DNA of 64,000 bases from G965230065 sp965230065 (GCA_965230065.1 OZ245942.1:4464001-4528000); one strand, 5' to 3'; counted from the first letter of the stretch, positions 1-9,455 are shown. Program-made: numbers and translations. The notes: a model not told the origin generated them from the sequence alone.

Positions 1-2803
1 CCATAAATAACTCTATATTAGGAGGGATATTATCTGGCATTACATTTTTATTACTGCCTCCAATAACAAGTGTACTCAGGGCACCTCCGGCATCCGGGGA
101 TTGATCGGGCTTTTCGCTTTGCCAGGCATACAGGCTTATTTTACCAAAATCTTTCTGATAGGCGATATTTTTGGGTACTACAAATGTCATTGTAAATTGT
201 CCTGCTTGCACTGTGGCCTGCCCTCTGTGGATAACGCTGTTTCGCTGGGCGAATTGCATGGTTGTGCCTTCATTACCCAATGTTTTTGTTTGTACAGGTT
301 TATCGTAAACCGTCACTTCCACGATGCCGTCAAAGTTTGGCGATACAGTTTGACTTTGTTCGTCAATAATATTGCCATAAAGTTTGATTTTGCTGAGGGC
401 TTTGAGAGTATCTGAAAAAGCACCTGATGAAATGTCTTCTATGGAATCAATAACGATTTTTTTCTCAGGATAAGCGAGTTGCATGGAAGGGTCGCCAAGC
501 AAAGAGAAATTACGGTTGACCCGGTCGGCCTTGCTGTTATTTTTGGTAAACCGAAAAATTTCACCCAGGGTAGGGTATTTCCCTGATGATTTATCAAATA
601 CTTTTTGGTAAAAGGCTTTGTTGAGCGAAAAATTAGTACTGGAAAATACAGGGCGGGTGGTTGTTACCAACCCAATGGCTCCTCCGTTTTCATTCAGTAT
701 CAACTGTTCAGCTCCGGAAACCCGTCGGGGGTCATCGTGTCTTCCGAATTCACAGGTAGCCGTTACAAAGAATGGAAGTTTATGCTTATTTTCCCAACTG
801 TTTATCATTTCCAGATCGAGGATTCTTTCTTCTGCCCACCCCAATTCTCCGCCATGCCCGGTGTAATTGATAAGCAAAGTCCCTTTTTCAATGGCCTCTT
901 CAATACTTTTGTTGACGTCCGGTGCTATTTCCCCGCTGGCTTGTGATTGTTGAGGAAAGGCATCCATGTATATTTTATTTACATTAACTGCTGTGTGGGC
1001 CGTATCTACAAACCGGGCCAGAAAGTCGGCATCCTTTTGGTGCCGGTCGCCATCACCGTCATCAGCCACAAAATATACGTTATTTCTCCATTTTCCCAGG
1101 CTTTCAGGAGCAGTAGCATAAAGTATGAGTTTGTCAACAATAGTTTCTGCTTCCTGTAAGTTTTTCACAGGCAGGCGGCCAACGCCAATTTCCAGTGTGC
1201 TTTCCCCTTCCAGGTTTTCAGCCCATTCGCCTTCCTCTGCTTCCAGTAAGCCGTAATAATCGTCAGACGAAAAGCTAAAAATAGGGTCTAAAGAATTACG
1301 TGACTCGTAGATGGGCACCAGGTTAGGGTTGTTCTCTACATTGTTTTTGTAGTCGTAAGTGCCTTTGCCAAAAAGGAGCAAATATTTAAGTTTTTCTGGG
1401 TTTTGGTCATAAAGGTATTTCACAAAATCACGAATAGCGGTAACATCCTGAGCGCCGGAAGAAAACTCGTTAAAAACCTGTGAAGTTGTGGTGACCAATA
1501 CATCCATCCCATTATTTTGCTGCCTGAAAGCAGCCAGCCGTTCAGCTTGTGATAGCAAAGATGGAGCTGTAACAATGAGCATTTCCGGAACAGCAGCAGC
1601 ATGCAGGTTTTGGTTTGGCACCTGGGTTACCACAATGGGTTGCAAAAACTCAGTGTTCCGAAAAGCAATGTATTCATGCAGTTGGTCAGAAGAAGCACTG
1701 AAGGTTGCTGTACCATCGGCCAGGGTAAAAGTTTGCTTTTTTGCCTGCAAAGGATCGGTAATATCCCAGATTGCAATGCCCTCTGAAGCATTGGCTAGTG
1801 AGAAGGTAGAAACGGGATTATTCAGGCTTGAGAGGGAACGAAAAATTGTTTGAGGCCCCGTCATTGCCAGCTTTCTCTGGCATTTAATAAGCAACCAGTT
1901 TAAATGGCCGATGCTACTGCCATTAAATTGTAAATTGACAACGATTTCCTGACTACCGCCCAATGTGTTGCTGTTTGCCGTAAATTGTTTTTGTGCTTCT
2001 TTTCCTTTGCGGGTGTACGTGCCTTCTGCAATGGCTTCCATAGGAATTTCCCCAAGTTGATTTCCATTCAGGGCTACGCCAAAGGTGGCTTCATTTTGTG
2101 AGCGGTTCAGTACGTCTACAATAACCTCAATGTTTGAATTCTCTTTAATTCCTGGCGCATCAAAGGTGAAATTTTGCGAGAGCCCGGTAGAAAACCTTTC
2201 TCCGTACCATTCCCTGCCTGAAATAACAACCTTTTCCAACTCTTCTTCATGTGCCATCAAATCATCAAAAGAAGTAATGCGTGGATAATTCCCTGCTAAG
2301 TTTTCTTTTTCAGAAATACGCAGGCCCGGAGCATTACCAATGGTCAGGAAATAATAAACCGTATCTGAATAAAGGTTTTTTTGATAGATGGGCGTACCGT
2401 CTGATTGCAATGCCAGCTGGTCGGGTGATTGCCCGTAAAAGAGGATAAAATCCTGTTGGTCAAATGAACCGTCGGCTTCTCCCTGAATAAATATAGCGTT
2501 TTCTAGCAGTCCTTTGGGGCGGGGGGCATCGTTGGGCTGGGGCAGCATGCCGCCTCCATTGCCAAAAACGCGGATGTGGCGGGGATCTATGCCGCTAATG
2601 TCAATGCCATTCTCTTGAAAAAAAGTATAATCCAGGTGATAAATGCCCTGTTCAGTTACCCCAAGTTTGTACCAGTTACCCTGATTGAGCACAGAATTTT
2701 GGGCAAGCGCCATGTTGGCAATCAGGCACAACAGCAAACCGCTGAGCTTTTTGCACAGTAATTTTGAGGGAATACAAGGATGCCTATGATTGCCTAAACT
2801 CAT
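1..2803 (-). CDS. porU: T9SS C-terminal signal peptidase PorU (partial, runs off left edge)
   Basis: The minus-strand reading frame stays open from an ATG at 2803 to the window edge, giving 934 residues without a stop. It starts with a signal peptide ending near MALAQ. The second half is a gingipain-like C25 peptidase domain: the catalytic His is in YTGHGG (H650) and the catalytic Cys in TATCEF (C684). In the T9SS family PorU is the sortase that cuts the C-terminal signal off secreted proteins and attaches them to the cell surface. Substrates with plausible C-terminal sorting regions are encoded in this window (34530-39587 and 56689-58197). The C-terminal Ig-like part of PorU lies outside the window. 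Family assignment is firm. Confidence 0.93.
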   Translation of the reverse strand, partial: MSLGNHRHPCIPSKLLCKKLSGLLLCLIANMALAQNSVLNQGNWYKLGVTEQGIYHLDYTFFQENGIDISGIDPRHIRVFGNGGGMLPQPNDAPRPKGLLENAIFIQGEADGSFDQQDFILFYGQSPDQLALQSDGTPIYQKNLYSDTVYYFLTIGNAPGLRISEKENLAGNYPRITSFDDLMAHEEELEKVVISGREWYGERFSTGLSQNFTFDAPGIKENSNIEVIVDVLNRSQNEATFGVALNGNQLGEIPMEAIAEGTYTRKGKEAQKQFTANSNTLGGSQEIVVNLQFNGSSIGHLNWLLIKCQRKLAMTGPQTIFRSLSSLNNPVSTFSLANASEGIAIWDITDPLQAKKQTFTLADGTATFSASSDQLHEYIAFRNTEFLQPIVVTQVPNQNLHAAAVPEMLIVTAPSLLSQAERLAAFRQQNNGMDVLVTTTSQVFNEFSSGAQDVTAIRDFVKYLYDQNPEKLKYLLLFGKGTYDYKNNVENNPNLVPIYESRNSLDPIFSFSSDDYYGLLEAEEGEWAENLEGESTLEIGVGRLPVKNLQEAETIVDKLILYATAPESLGKWRNNVYFVADDGDGDRHQKDADFLARFVDTAHTAVNVNKIYMDAFPQQSQASGEIAPDVNKSIEEAIEKGTLLINYTGHGGELGWAEERILDLEMINSWENKHKLPFFVTATCEFGRHDDPRRVSGAEQLILNENGGAIGLVTTTRPVFSSTNFSLNKAFYQKVFDKSSGKYPTLGEIFRFTKNNSKADRVNRNFSLLGDPSMQLAYPEKKIVIDSIEDISSGAFSDTLKALSKIKLYGNIIDEQSQTVSPNFDGIVEVTVYDKPVQTKTLGNEGTTMQFAQRNSVIHRGQATVQAGQFTMTFVVPKNIAYQKDFGKISLYAWQSEKPDQSPDAGGALSTLVIGGSNKNVMPDNIPPNIELFM

Positions 2804-2898
2804 CAATTAAGTTTGAAATATGCTATAAAAACGAAAAAAAATTATACTTATTTCAACAGCAGAAAAAAAAATCATAGGCGAAAAAAGGAGACGGTGCT

Positions 2899-3150
2899 TT
2901 ATACTGACTCCAGCTCAAAGCTAAAGTTTTCCATAATAACATTGGCCAACAGTTTTTCGCAGGCTGCTTCTACTTTTTCCTGTGCTTCCTGTTCATTATC
3001 TGCCTGAAAATGCATGGTGATGTGCTTACCAATGCGTACATCTTCCACATCTTTTAGCCCCAGATTGCCCAACCCCAGTTTTACGGCTTTTCCTTGTGGG
3101 TCCAGGATTTCTTTTTTGGGCATAATATCAATTTTTGCAATAAATTCCAT
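2899..3150 (-). CDS. purS: Phosphoribosylformylglycinamidine synthase subunit PurS
   Basis: 83 residues, the normal PurS length. The order of features fits the family: an N-terminal strand with KIDIMPKKEILDPQG, then GLKDVEDVRIGKH, then a C-terminal helix with CEKLLANVIMENF. PurS bridges PurL and PurQ in the fourth step of purine synthesis (FGAR to FGAM). No purL or purQ is adjacent here, so the subunit gene stands alone between porU and mazG. Confidence 0.92.
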   Translation of the reverse strand: MEFIAKIDIMPKKEILDPQGKAVKLGLGNLGLKDVEDVRIGKHITMHFQADNEQEAQEKVEAACEKLLANVIMENFSFELESV

Positions 3151-3266
3151 GTTAGTTTAGGGTTGCTGGTTTGCTGTTTATAGTTCTGCTCATGTAATTG
3201 AAGTGCGAAATTACCACTTTCCTAAGCAATGTAGAACAAGAATGGGGAAAAAGTATGGGGGAGACG

Positions 3267-3304
3267 GAAGACCGAAGTAAGTTTTACTCCCGTCTTCGGT
3301 CTTC
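3267..3304. repeat. Intergenic inverted repeat, GACCGAAG family
   Basis: Arms 3267-3277 and 3294-3304 are perfect 11-bp complements (GAAGACCGAAG / CTTCGGTCTTC) around a 16-nt loop. The repeat lies between purS and the end of mazG, so in the mazG transcript it forms a hairpin just past the stop. The same words build the repeat at 5923-6002. Confidence 0.8.
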
Positions 3305-3310
3305 GGACTA

Positions 3311-4138
3311 TTACACCTTCCCCTTCGCCTCATTCCAATACCGGTCCATTTCTTCCAACGACATTTTGTGTAATTCCTTGCCATCTTCCTTTGCTTTGGC
3401 CTCTAAATATTGAAAACGTTTGATGAATTTGATATTGGTGCGTTCCAGGGCTTCTTCCGGGTTGATATTGGTAAAGCGGGCATAGTTGATGAGTGAAAAA
3501 AGAATATCCCCAAATTCATCCGCCATTTTTTCCTGATTTTCTTTTATCAAAGCCTGTGCTTCTTCCTGCTTGAATTCCTGCAATTCTTCTTCCAGTTTTT
3601 CCCAGACTTGCTCTTTATTGTCCCAATCGAAGCCTACCCCCCTGGCTTTTTCCTGAATGCGCATGGCTTTGATGAGGGCCGGCAAAGATTTGGGCACACC
3701 CCCCAGCACCGATTTGTTTTTATTGCCTTTTTCTTTCAGTTTGATTTGTTCCCAGTTTTGCTTTACAGTTTCCTCATCTTCAGCATCCACATCCCCGTAA
3801 ATGTGTGGGTGGCGGTGAATGAGTTTATCACAAATTCCGTTTAATACACTGGCAATGTCAAATTCCTGTTTTTCTGAAGCAATGCGGGCGTAAAAAACAA
3901 TGTGCAAAATAATATCGCCCAGTTCTTTTTTTACTTCCTGAAGGTCTCCTTCCAGAATAGCGTCTGAAAGCTCGTAAGTTTCTTCAATAGTAAGATGGCG
4001 CAGGCTTTCAATGGTTTGTTTTTTATCCCACGGACAATTTTCCCTCAGTTCGTCCATGATGGTAAGCAGGCGTTCAAAAGCGGCTAATTTTACGTTTCTG
4101 TTGCGATCTTCGGTAGTTTTTATAGATTTTTTTGACAT
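3311..4138 (-). CDS. mazG: Nucleoside triphosphate pyrophosphohydrolase MazG
   Basis: 275 residues with two MazG domains, as in the full-length bacterial enzyme. The first carries the metal-binding signature (EETYE at 52-56 and KELGD at 71-75), and the second has the parallel EELQEF and DEFGDILF segments. The start of the first domain shows the familiar NCPWDKKQT segment. MazG hydrolyses (d)NTPs to monophosphate and pyrophosphate, clearing unusual nucleotides and influencing ppGpp levels in species studied. The stop lies just beyond a hairpin made of GACCGAAG words (3267-3304). Confidence 0.93.
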   Translation of the reverse strand: MSKKSIKTTEDRNRNVKLAAFERLLTIMDELRENCPWDKKQTIESLRHLTIEETYELSDAILEGDLQEVKKELGDIILHIVFYARIASEKQEFDIASVLNGICDKLIHRHPHIYGDVDAEDEETVKQNWEQIKLKEKGNKNKSVLGGVPKSLPALIKAMRIQEKARGVGFDWDNKEQVWEKLEEELQEFKQEEAQALIKENQEKMADEFGDILFSLINYARFTNINPEEALERTNIKFIKRFQYLEAKAKEDGKELHKMSLEEMDRYWNEAKGKV

Positions 4139-4190
4139 ATTATGATGGTAAACTTTGAAGGCTCTCTATTCGTTTTAATAGATAGATTGC

Positions 4191-4198
4191 TAAATTTG
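4191..4198 (+). promoter_or_regulatory. Candidate -7 element TAAATTTG
   Basis: Exact match to the Bacteroidota -7 consensus TAnnTTTG, placed 17 bases before the ATG at 4216. No clear -33 TTTG lies at the normal distance, so this is only a candidate. Confidence 0.35.
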
Positions 4199-4215
4199 TA
4201 TAAATTTTCTCAAAT

Positions 4216-4458
4216 ATGACAACGGTATTATTAGGAATTGGATTGGTCGGTATATTTTTTATTTTCATGTCGGTGCGCTTGATTTTTCTCAAGAAAGGAG
4301 AATTTAAAGGCACTTGCGCATCACAGAGTCCGTTTCTCAACAAAGAAGGAACTACTTGCGGCTATTGTGGCAAGCAGGTAGGAGAGGGCATGGATTGTGG
4401 CGACCCCGACGCCCAAAAAGGGCAATCGGAGGTAGATAAGGTAATGTCAAAGTTCTGA
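4216..4458 (+). CDS. Small membrane protein with four cysteines (NqrM-like?)
   Basis: 80 residues: one N-terminal transmembrane helix (residues about 2-22), a basic stop-transfer stretch (RLIFLKK), then a soluble tail with four cysteines in the pattern GTC, TCGYC and DCGDP. That layout is reminiscent of NqrM/DUF539, the small membrane iron-binding maturation factor of the Na+-translocating NADH:quinone reductase, but no nqr gene is in the window and the match is only by pattern. It sits directly before glmM on the same strand. Confidence 0.6.
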   Translation: MTTVLLGIGLVGIFFIFMSVRLIFLKKGEFKGTCASQSPFLNKEGTTCGYCGKQVGEGMDCGDPDAQKGQSEVDKVMSKF

Positions 4459-4521
4459 TATTTTACATTACTTTCGCGTTTAAGAAATTTAATTTTTTGG
4501 CACTTACAAATTAGCAATCCT

Positions 4522-5913
4522 TTGACACTAATTAAATCTATTTCTGGCATTAGGGGTACGATTGGCGGCCAGCCGGGAACAGCACTTACCCCACCTGATA
4601 TTGTAAAATTTTCTGCAGCTTTTGGCACCTGGGTCAGGCAACATAAAGGCGATACAAAAATCGTGGTGGGGCGGGATGCCCGGGTTTCGGGCGAAATGGT
4701 TAATAAACTGGTAACGGCTACCTTGCAGGGACTGGGCATCAATGTAGTTGATGTGGGGCTGGCAACTACCCCCACGGTGGAAATCGCAGTTACAGAAGAA
4801 AAAGCCCAGGGAGGAATCATCATCACTGCCAGTCATAACCCAGGACAGTGGAATGCGCTCAAATTACTGAATGCGCAGGGTGAGTTTATTTCGGCAGAAG
4901 CCGGAGCTGAGGTGTTAGCATTGGCCGAAGCCGAATCTTTTGACTTTTCCACTCCGGCCAAACTGGGGTGGCATGCTACCAAAGACAATTACACACAAAT
5001 ACATATTGAAAAGATTTTGGCCCTGCCCGAAGTGGATGTAGAAGCCATTCGTGCAAGAAATTATAAAATTGCCATTGACTGCGTGAACTCTGTGGGTGGC
5101 ATTGCCGTTCCTATGCTACTTGAAGCCCTGGGCGTAGAACATATAGAGCAGTTTTTTTGTGAGCCTACGGGCGTGTTCCAGCACAATCCCGAGCCTGTGC
5201 CCGAAAACCTGAGTTACATTTGCAGTAAAATTGAACAAGGTGCTTTTGACCTGGGCATTGTGGTAGACCCTGATGTTGACAGGCTGGTACTGATTCAGGA
5301 TAACGGCGCCCCTTTTGGGGAAGAGTATACACTGGTGGCTGTGGCAGATTATATTTTAGGCCTCAATCCTGGCAATACGGTTTCTAATTTGTCATCTTCT
5401 ATTGCTTTGCGGGATATTACCGAAAAACATGGAGGAAAATACACGGCCGCGCCTGTGGGAGAAGTAAATGTGGTCACGGCCATGAAAGAAACCAATGCGG
5501 TGATTGGGGGCGAAGGCAATGGTGGTGTCATTTACCCTAAATTGCACTATGGACGGGATGCTTTGGTGGGTATTGCCTTATTCCTGACACACCTGGCAAA
5601 ATACGGAAAATCTGTTTCCCGACTGAAAGCCAGTTATCCTTCCTATCAGATAGCCAAACTGAAATTAGACCTTACGTCCGATTTGGATATTGACGCACTG
5701 CTGGAAGGGGTAAAGGAAAAGTACAGCAAAATGGAAATCAATACCCAGGATGGGGTGAAAATCTATTTTGACCGGGAATGGGTGCATTTGCGGAAATCCA
5801 ACACAGAACCTATCATCCGCATCATTGCGGAGTCTGATTCACTGCCCACGGCAGAGCATTTGGCCAATAAAATTATCTCCGATATCCGAGAAATTATCGC
5901 CTCAGGAAAATGA
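4522..5913 (+). CDS. glmM: Phosphoglucosamine mutase (phosphohexomutase family)
   Basis: 463 residues starting at a TTG, directly giving the usual N-terminus MTLIKSISGIRGTIGG; no better start exists. All four active-site loops are visible: the phosphoserine loop TASHNP (S104), the metal loop DPDVDR (249-254), the sugar-binding loop GEGNGG, and the phosphate-binding loop RKSNTEP near the C-terminus. GlmM converts glucosamine-6-phosphate to glucosamine-1-phosphate for UDP-GlcNAc and hence peptidoglycan and lipid A. A phosphomannomutase/phosphoglucomutase specificity cannot be excluded from sequence alone, but the RGTIGG variant is the common GlmM form in Bacteroidota. Confidence 0.88.
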   Translation: MTLIKSISGIRGTIGGQPGTALTPPDIVKFSAAFGTWVRQHKGDTKIVVGRDARVSGEMVNKLVTATLQGLGINVVDVGLATTPTVEIAVTEEKAQGGIIITASHNPGQWNALKLLNAQGEFISAEAGAEVLALAEAESFDFSTPAKLGWHATKDNYTQIHIEKILALPEVDVEAIRARNYKIAIDCVNSVGGIAVPMLLEALGVEHIEQFFCEPTGVFQHNPEPVPENLSYICSKIEQGAFDLGIVVDPDVDRLVLIQDNGAPFGEEYTLVAVADYILGLNPGNTVSNLSSSIALRDITEKHGGKYTAAPVGEVNVVTAMKETNAVIGGEGNGGVIYPKLHYGRDALVGIALFLTHLAKYGKSVSRLKASYPSYQIAKLKLDLTSDLDIDALLEGVKEKYSKMEINTQDGVKIYFDREWVHLRKSNTEPIIRIIAESDSLPTAEHLANKIISDIREIIASGK

Positions 5914-5922
5914 TTTTAGACC

Positions 5923-6002
5923 GAAGTCTGAAGTCCGAAGACCGAAGTCATTAAACTTCCGTCCGCCCGGCGGCCCGGTTCGGTCTTCCGTCTTCTGACT
6001 TC
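5923..6002. repeat. Intergenic inverted repeat, GACCGAAG family
   Basis: Arms 5923-5946 and 5979-6002 are complementary at 21 of 24 positions. The central loop is GC-rich (CCGCCCGGCGGCCCGG) and could form its own small hairpin. It fills the gap between glmM and the cysteine desulfurase gene. Confidence 0.85.
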
Positions 6003-6015
6003 AAAGAAAAGAGAT

Positions 6016-7155
6016 ATGCGCGTATATTTTGACAATGCAGCTACAACACCACTGGATAAAGAAGTACTGGAAGCCATGCTGCCTTATATGACTGAACATT
6101 TTGGCAATCCTTCATCCATTCACACTCATGGCCGCGAATGCCGTTCGGCTATTGAAAGGTCCAGAAAGAAAATTGCAGCCTTGCTCAACACTTCCCCGTC
6201 AGAGATTTTCTTTACTTCGGGGGGCACAGAGGCGGATAATACAGCCATTCGGTGTGGCATAGAAACGTATGGTATTCAACATGCCATTACTTCACCCATT
6301 GAACATCATGCAGTTTTGCACACCCTGGAAAACCTGGAAAAAAGCGGAAAAATACAGTTGAGTCATGTGAACCTGGACGAAAAGGGAAATGTGGATTTGA
6401 ACCATTTGCAAACCCTGCTTTCTGAAAATGACAGGTCACTGGTATCGTTGATGCATGGGAATAATGAAATTGGAAACTTGACCAATATTAAGGCTGTGGG
6501 TGAAATTTGCAGCGAACATCAGGCTGTTTTTCATTCTGATACAGTGCAAACCGTTGGTCATTTCCCCATTGATTTGGAAGGATTAAAAAACCACTGCATT
6601 GTGGGGGCAGCACACAAGTTTCACGGGCCAAAGGGAGTGGGTTTTTTGTACATCAACCATGAACACAAAATCCATCCTTTTGTTTACGGAGGCGCACAGG
6701 AACGCAATATGCGGGGCGGGACTGAAAACCTGTACGGCATCGTAGGCATGGCCAAAGCCCTTGAGTTGGCCTGTGAAAATATGGAAGAACACCGCACTTA
6801 CATTCTGGGTTTGAAAAAAAGGATGATTGCCCAATTGAAAGAAAAAGTGCCGGGCGTTATTTTTCACGGAGAGTCGGCCGATTTGGAAAAAAGCCTGTAT
6901 ACGGTATTGAATGTGGGTTTACCGCCTTCGGAAGATAACGATATGTTGCTTTTTAACCTGGATATTCAGCAAATTTCTGTATCAGGAGGCTCGGCCTGTT
7001 CCAGCGGGTCTAATGTTGGTTCACATGTGTTGTCTGCCCTGAATGCAGACCCAAAGCGAGGGGCAGTGCGCATTTCATTTAGCAAGTACAACACAGCCGA
7101 TGAGGTAGATTACGTGGCTGATACACTCGCGGATATGTATTCGGTGAAGGTATAA
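6016..7155 (+). CDS. Cysteine desulfurase (NifS/IscS-like, class V aminotransferase fold)
   Basis: 379 residues. PLP-binding features are clear: SGGTEADN (69-76), EHHAV with the ring-stacking His (near 97-98), and the Schiff-base lysine in AAHKFHGPKG (K201). The catalytic cysteine is in SGGSACSSGS (C328), followed by the family's SFSKYNT region. The enzyme takes sulfur from cysteine for Fe-S cluster and tRNA thiolation pathways. No iscU, sufE or mnmA lies nearby to settle which pathway it serves, so no symbol is given. Confidence 0.92.
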   Translation: MRVYFDNAATTPLDKEVLEAMLPYMTEHFGNPSSIHTHGRECRSAIERSRKKIAALLNTSPSEIFFTSGGTEADNTAIRCGIETYGIQHAITSPIEHHAVLHTLENLEKSGKIQLSHVNLDEKGNVDLNHLQTLLSENDRSLVSLMHGNNEIGNLTNIKAVGEICSEHQAVFHSDTVQTVGHFPIDLEGLKNHCIVGAAHKFHGPKGVGFLYINHEHKIHPFVYGGAQERNMRGGTENLYGIVGMAKALELACENMEEHRTYILGLKKRMIAQLKEKVPGVIFHGESADLEKSLYTVLNVGLPPSEDNDMLLFNLDIQQISVSGGSACSSGSNVGSHVLSALNADPKRGAVRISFSKYNTADEVDYVADTLADMYSVKV

Positions 7156-7195
7156 CTTCTGGTGGATGGGTTCGTTATTATCTAAATGGTTAATC

Positions 7196-7252
7196 GTTAT
7201 ACGTTAAAAGTTATTTATGAAAATGGTATACTAATAACTTTTAACGTATAAC
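7196..7252. repeat. Perfect 20-bp intergenic inverted repeat
   Basis: Arms 7196-7215 and 7233-7252 are perfect 20-bp complements (words GTTATACG, TTAAAAG, TTATT) around a 17-nt loop. It lies between the desulfurase gene and the DUF3299-type gene and has no T-run, so it is not a classical terminator. Confidence 0.9.
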
Positions 7253-7267
7253 CAATAACATTTAACA

Positions 7268-7720
7268 ATGAAAAAGACCTCAAATATTCTCATTCTATTC
7301 ATAGGCTTATGCATCCTTTCCACCACAGCATTTGCCCAATTCGATAATAAAGTATGGAAGTCTTTGTCTAATGTATCCTACGCTATTGAAGAAGATGAAA
7401 GCGGATCGTTGTACGTGCCTCAGTTTAGTGAAGAAGCGAAAAAACTGGAAGGAAAAACAGTTTCAGTATCAGGATACATTGTTCCCTTTGATGGTATGTT
7501 CAAGCCCCAGCATATTATTCTCTCATCCTTACCACTGGCTTCCTGTTTTTTTTGCGGGGTAGGCGGGCCCGAAACGGTTATGGAAGTATTTCTGAATGAG
7601 TCTATCAAATACACCGAATCCCCGGTAACTGTAACTGGCAAATTAAAACTGAATGCCACAGATTATGAACAACTCATGTATGTGCTGGAAGACGCTGAGT
7701 TTGAGGGAGTAGCCAAATGA
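7268..7720 (+). CDS. Secreted DUF3299-type protein
   Basis: 150 residues with a clean signal peptide ending TTAFAQ. The mature part has the DUF3299 hallmarks: a strand GYIVPFDG, then LASCFFCGVGGPE with two cysteines spaced CxxC, then VTGKLKLN, an OB-fold-like series of strands. Such periplasmic proteins often accompany metal or lipoprotein transport genes in other bacteria, but their function is not established. The start follows the end of the large inverted repeat by 15 bases. Confidence 0.8.
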   Translation: MKKTSNILILFIGLCILSTTAFAQFDNKVWKSLSNVSYAIEEDESGSLYVPQFSEEAKKLEGKTVSVSGYIVPFDGMFKPQHIILSSLPLASCFFCGVGGPETVMEVFLNESIKYTESPVTVTGKLKLNATDYEQLMYVLEDAEFEGVAK

Positions 7721-7891
7721 TTTCTGTCAATTTTGAAAAATATTGGTTTTAATACCAAATCATAGGCGGTTTGTTCGTTAAATAATTTATATTTATCCCA
7801 CCAGACGCCTTTGTGTTGCGTCTTCAGCCACATTGTTTTTCTTTCCTTTTTGTATTCATTATTTGTAAAATGAACCCTAAAGCTTTAAACC

Positions 7892-8350
7892 ATGATAGAC
7901 CAACTCATTAAAATTGCAAAAGAACAACTGGGTGGACAACTACAAGATGCCGGGCTGAACAGTTCTCAAATTAATCCTTCCATGGAAATAGCCAAAGATA
8001 CCATGGTAGACGGCATTAAGTCGGAAGCCATGAGTGGGGGGCTGGATAATTTGCTATCCATGTTCAATGGCAATGCTTCTGCCACAACTTCCAACCCTTT
8101 TGTCAGCAACATGATTGCAAAATACAGCGGGAACCTCATGGCCAAGTTGGGGCTTTCTCCACAGGTATCTGAAACAGTAAGTAAACTGGTAATCCCGTTC
8201 GTAATGCAGCAGTTTACCAAAAAAGAAACCGGTACTGCTAACAGTGGGGGCGATCTCATGTCTATGCTGGGTATGGATAAAGACGAAGGCATTGCTGGCA
8301 TGTTGGGAAAACTGGGAGGCTTGGGTGGCCTTTTTGGCGGGAAGTCCTGA
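7892..8350 (+). CDS. DUF937/YidB-like small helical protein
   Basis: 152 residues, no signal peptide. The protein is helical and rich in Met, Gly and Ser, with a C-terminal run of GML/GGL repeats (GMLGKLGGLGGLFGG). This composition and the N-terminal QLIKIAKEQLG helix recall DUF937 (YidB-type) proteins, whose role is unknown. A 171-bp gap separates it from the upstream gene, so it probably has its own promoter. Confidence 0.65.
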   Translation: MIDQLIKIAKEQLGGQLQDAGLNSSQINPSMEIAKDTMVDGIKSEAMSGGLDNLLSMFNGNASATTSNPFVSNMIAKYSGNLMAKLGLSPQVSETVSKLVIPFVMQQFTKKETGTANSGGDLMSMLGMDKDEGIAGMLGKLGGLGGLFGGKS

Positions 8351-8410
8351 TACATAGTAGGCAGGTTGTCATAATAACCCTCAATTTGCCTGCTTCGTTT
8401 ATATGAATAT

Positions 8411-9334
8411 ATGCATATAGATGAAAAGCAACTTGTACTTGAGGCAAAAAAAGGAAATGCAGAGAGTTTAGGGGCTTTATTTGAAAAGTTCCGCCCCAAA
8501 CTTCATGCAAATGCCCTGCGCTGGCTGGGGCATGGAACAGAAGCGAAAGATGCCGTGCAGGAAACGTACATAACAGCTTTTGCAAAAATCCACCAGTTGC
8601 GCGACCCCAATGCGATAGAAGGGTGGCTTCAAACCATTTTAAAGAATCATTGCAGAATGATGCTGCGTGATCGTAAACACATTAGCTGTGGTGATGGTAT
8701 GTCCCACTTCTTATCTCAGGCACAAATTGAAAGTTCCATAGAAAAACAAATGGAACAAACCCACCTGAAAGAATGTATCCATACAGCTGTTATGGAATTG
8801 CCCCAAAAACTACGTATGACTACCTTGTTGCGGTATTTTAGCAATTACAATGCTTACCAGGAAATTGCCGAAATATTAGATATTCCCTTGAATACGGTGC
8901 GGAGCCGCATATCACAGTCCAGAAGCCAGCTAGAGGGAAAAATCAGGAAATCAGGTGAAAAAGTAAACGATACCCATCACCGGCTGAACAAATTACGGTC
9001 TGTTTTTTACAAAGAAGCCTGGGCATCTTTTTATGAAGGAAACCGGGAATATTTTTTGAAGCACTATGATAAAGACTTGAAAATCAGGTTTTCCAGTGGA
9101 AAAATTTTTGAAGGCCGTAACCGATGGGCAGAAGAATGGAATGTTGACTTACGCAGTGGTGTTCGATTTAAGCCTACCCATATCATTGCCTGTCCTGAAA
9201 TCACCCTGGTGGAAGGCCCTATTTTCAATCCACCTGACGATCCTTATCATTGTCCGCCCGCAGGTTCGTTTGTCCACTTTCACAAAAAAGGAAAAACACA
9301 ACGGGTGCATATCCACTATGCCGAATGGAAGTAA
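8411..9334 (+). CDS. ECF sigma factor with C-terminal SnoaL-like domain
   Basis: 307 residues. Residues about 10-80 are sigma region 2 (ALFEKFRPKLHANALRWLG, then DAVQETYITAFAKI), and about 115-165 are region 4 with the helix-turn-helix (YQEIAEILDIPLNTVRSRISQSR). A third domain of about 120 residues follows, with alternating strands typical of SnoaL/NTF2 folds (RFSSGKIFEGRNRWAEEW). ECF sigma factors with such a fused domain form distinct groups in which the extra domain replaces a separate anti-sigma factor. No anti-sigma gene is adjacent, which agrees with that model. Confidence 0.85.
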   Translation: MHIDEKQLVLEAKKGNAESLGALFEKFRPKLHANALRWLGHGTEAKDAVQETYITAFAKIHQLRDPNAIEGWLQTILKNHCRMMLRDRKHISCGDGMSHFLSQAQIESSIEKQMEQTHLKECIHTAVMELPQKLRMTTLLRYFSNYNAYQEIAEILDIPLNTVRSRISQSRSQLEGKIRKSGEKVNDTHHRLNKLRSVFYKEAWASFYEGNREYFLKHYDKDLKIRFSSGKIFEGRNRWAEEWNVDLRSGVRFKPTHIIACPEITLVEGPIFNPPDDPYHCPPAGSFVHFHKKGKTQRVHIHYAEWK

Positions 9335-9348
9335 TCAGTAGGCAGTTG

Positions 9349-9379
9349 GCAGTAAGCAGTCTTTTTTACTGCCTACTGC
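9349..9379. repeat. Intergenic inverted repeat, CAGTAGGCAGT family
   Basis: Arms 9349-9360 and 9368-9379 are complementary at 11 of 12 positions with the 7-nt loop CTTTTTT. It directly follows the sigma-factor stop, so it may end that transcript. Related words recur at 22122-22166 and around 42590-42720. Confidence 0.8.
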
Positions 9380-9455
9380 TATACCCGTGACCTGGTCATC
9401 ACAAGACATTCTAAAACAGCTTCTGAGTGAAGGGATAAATGATAAATATTATTAC

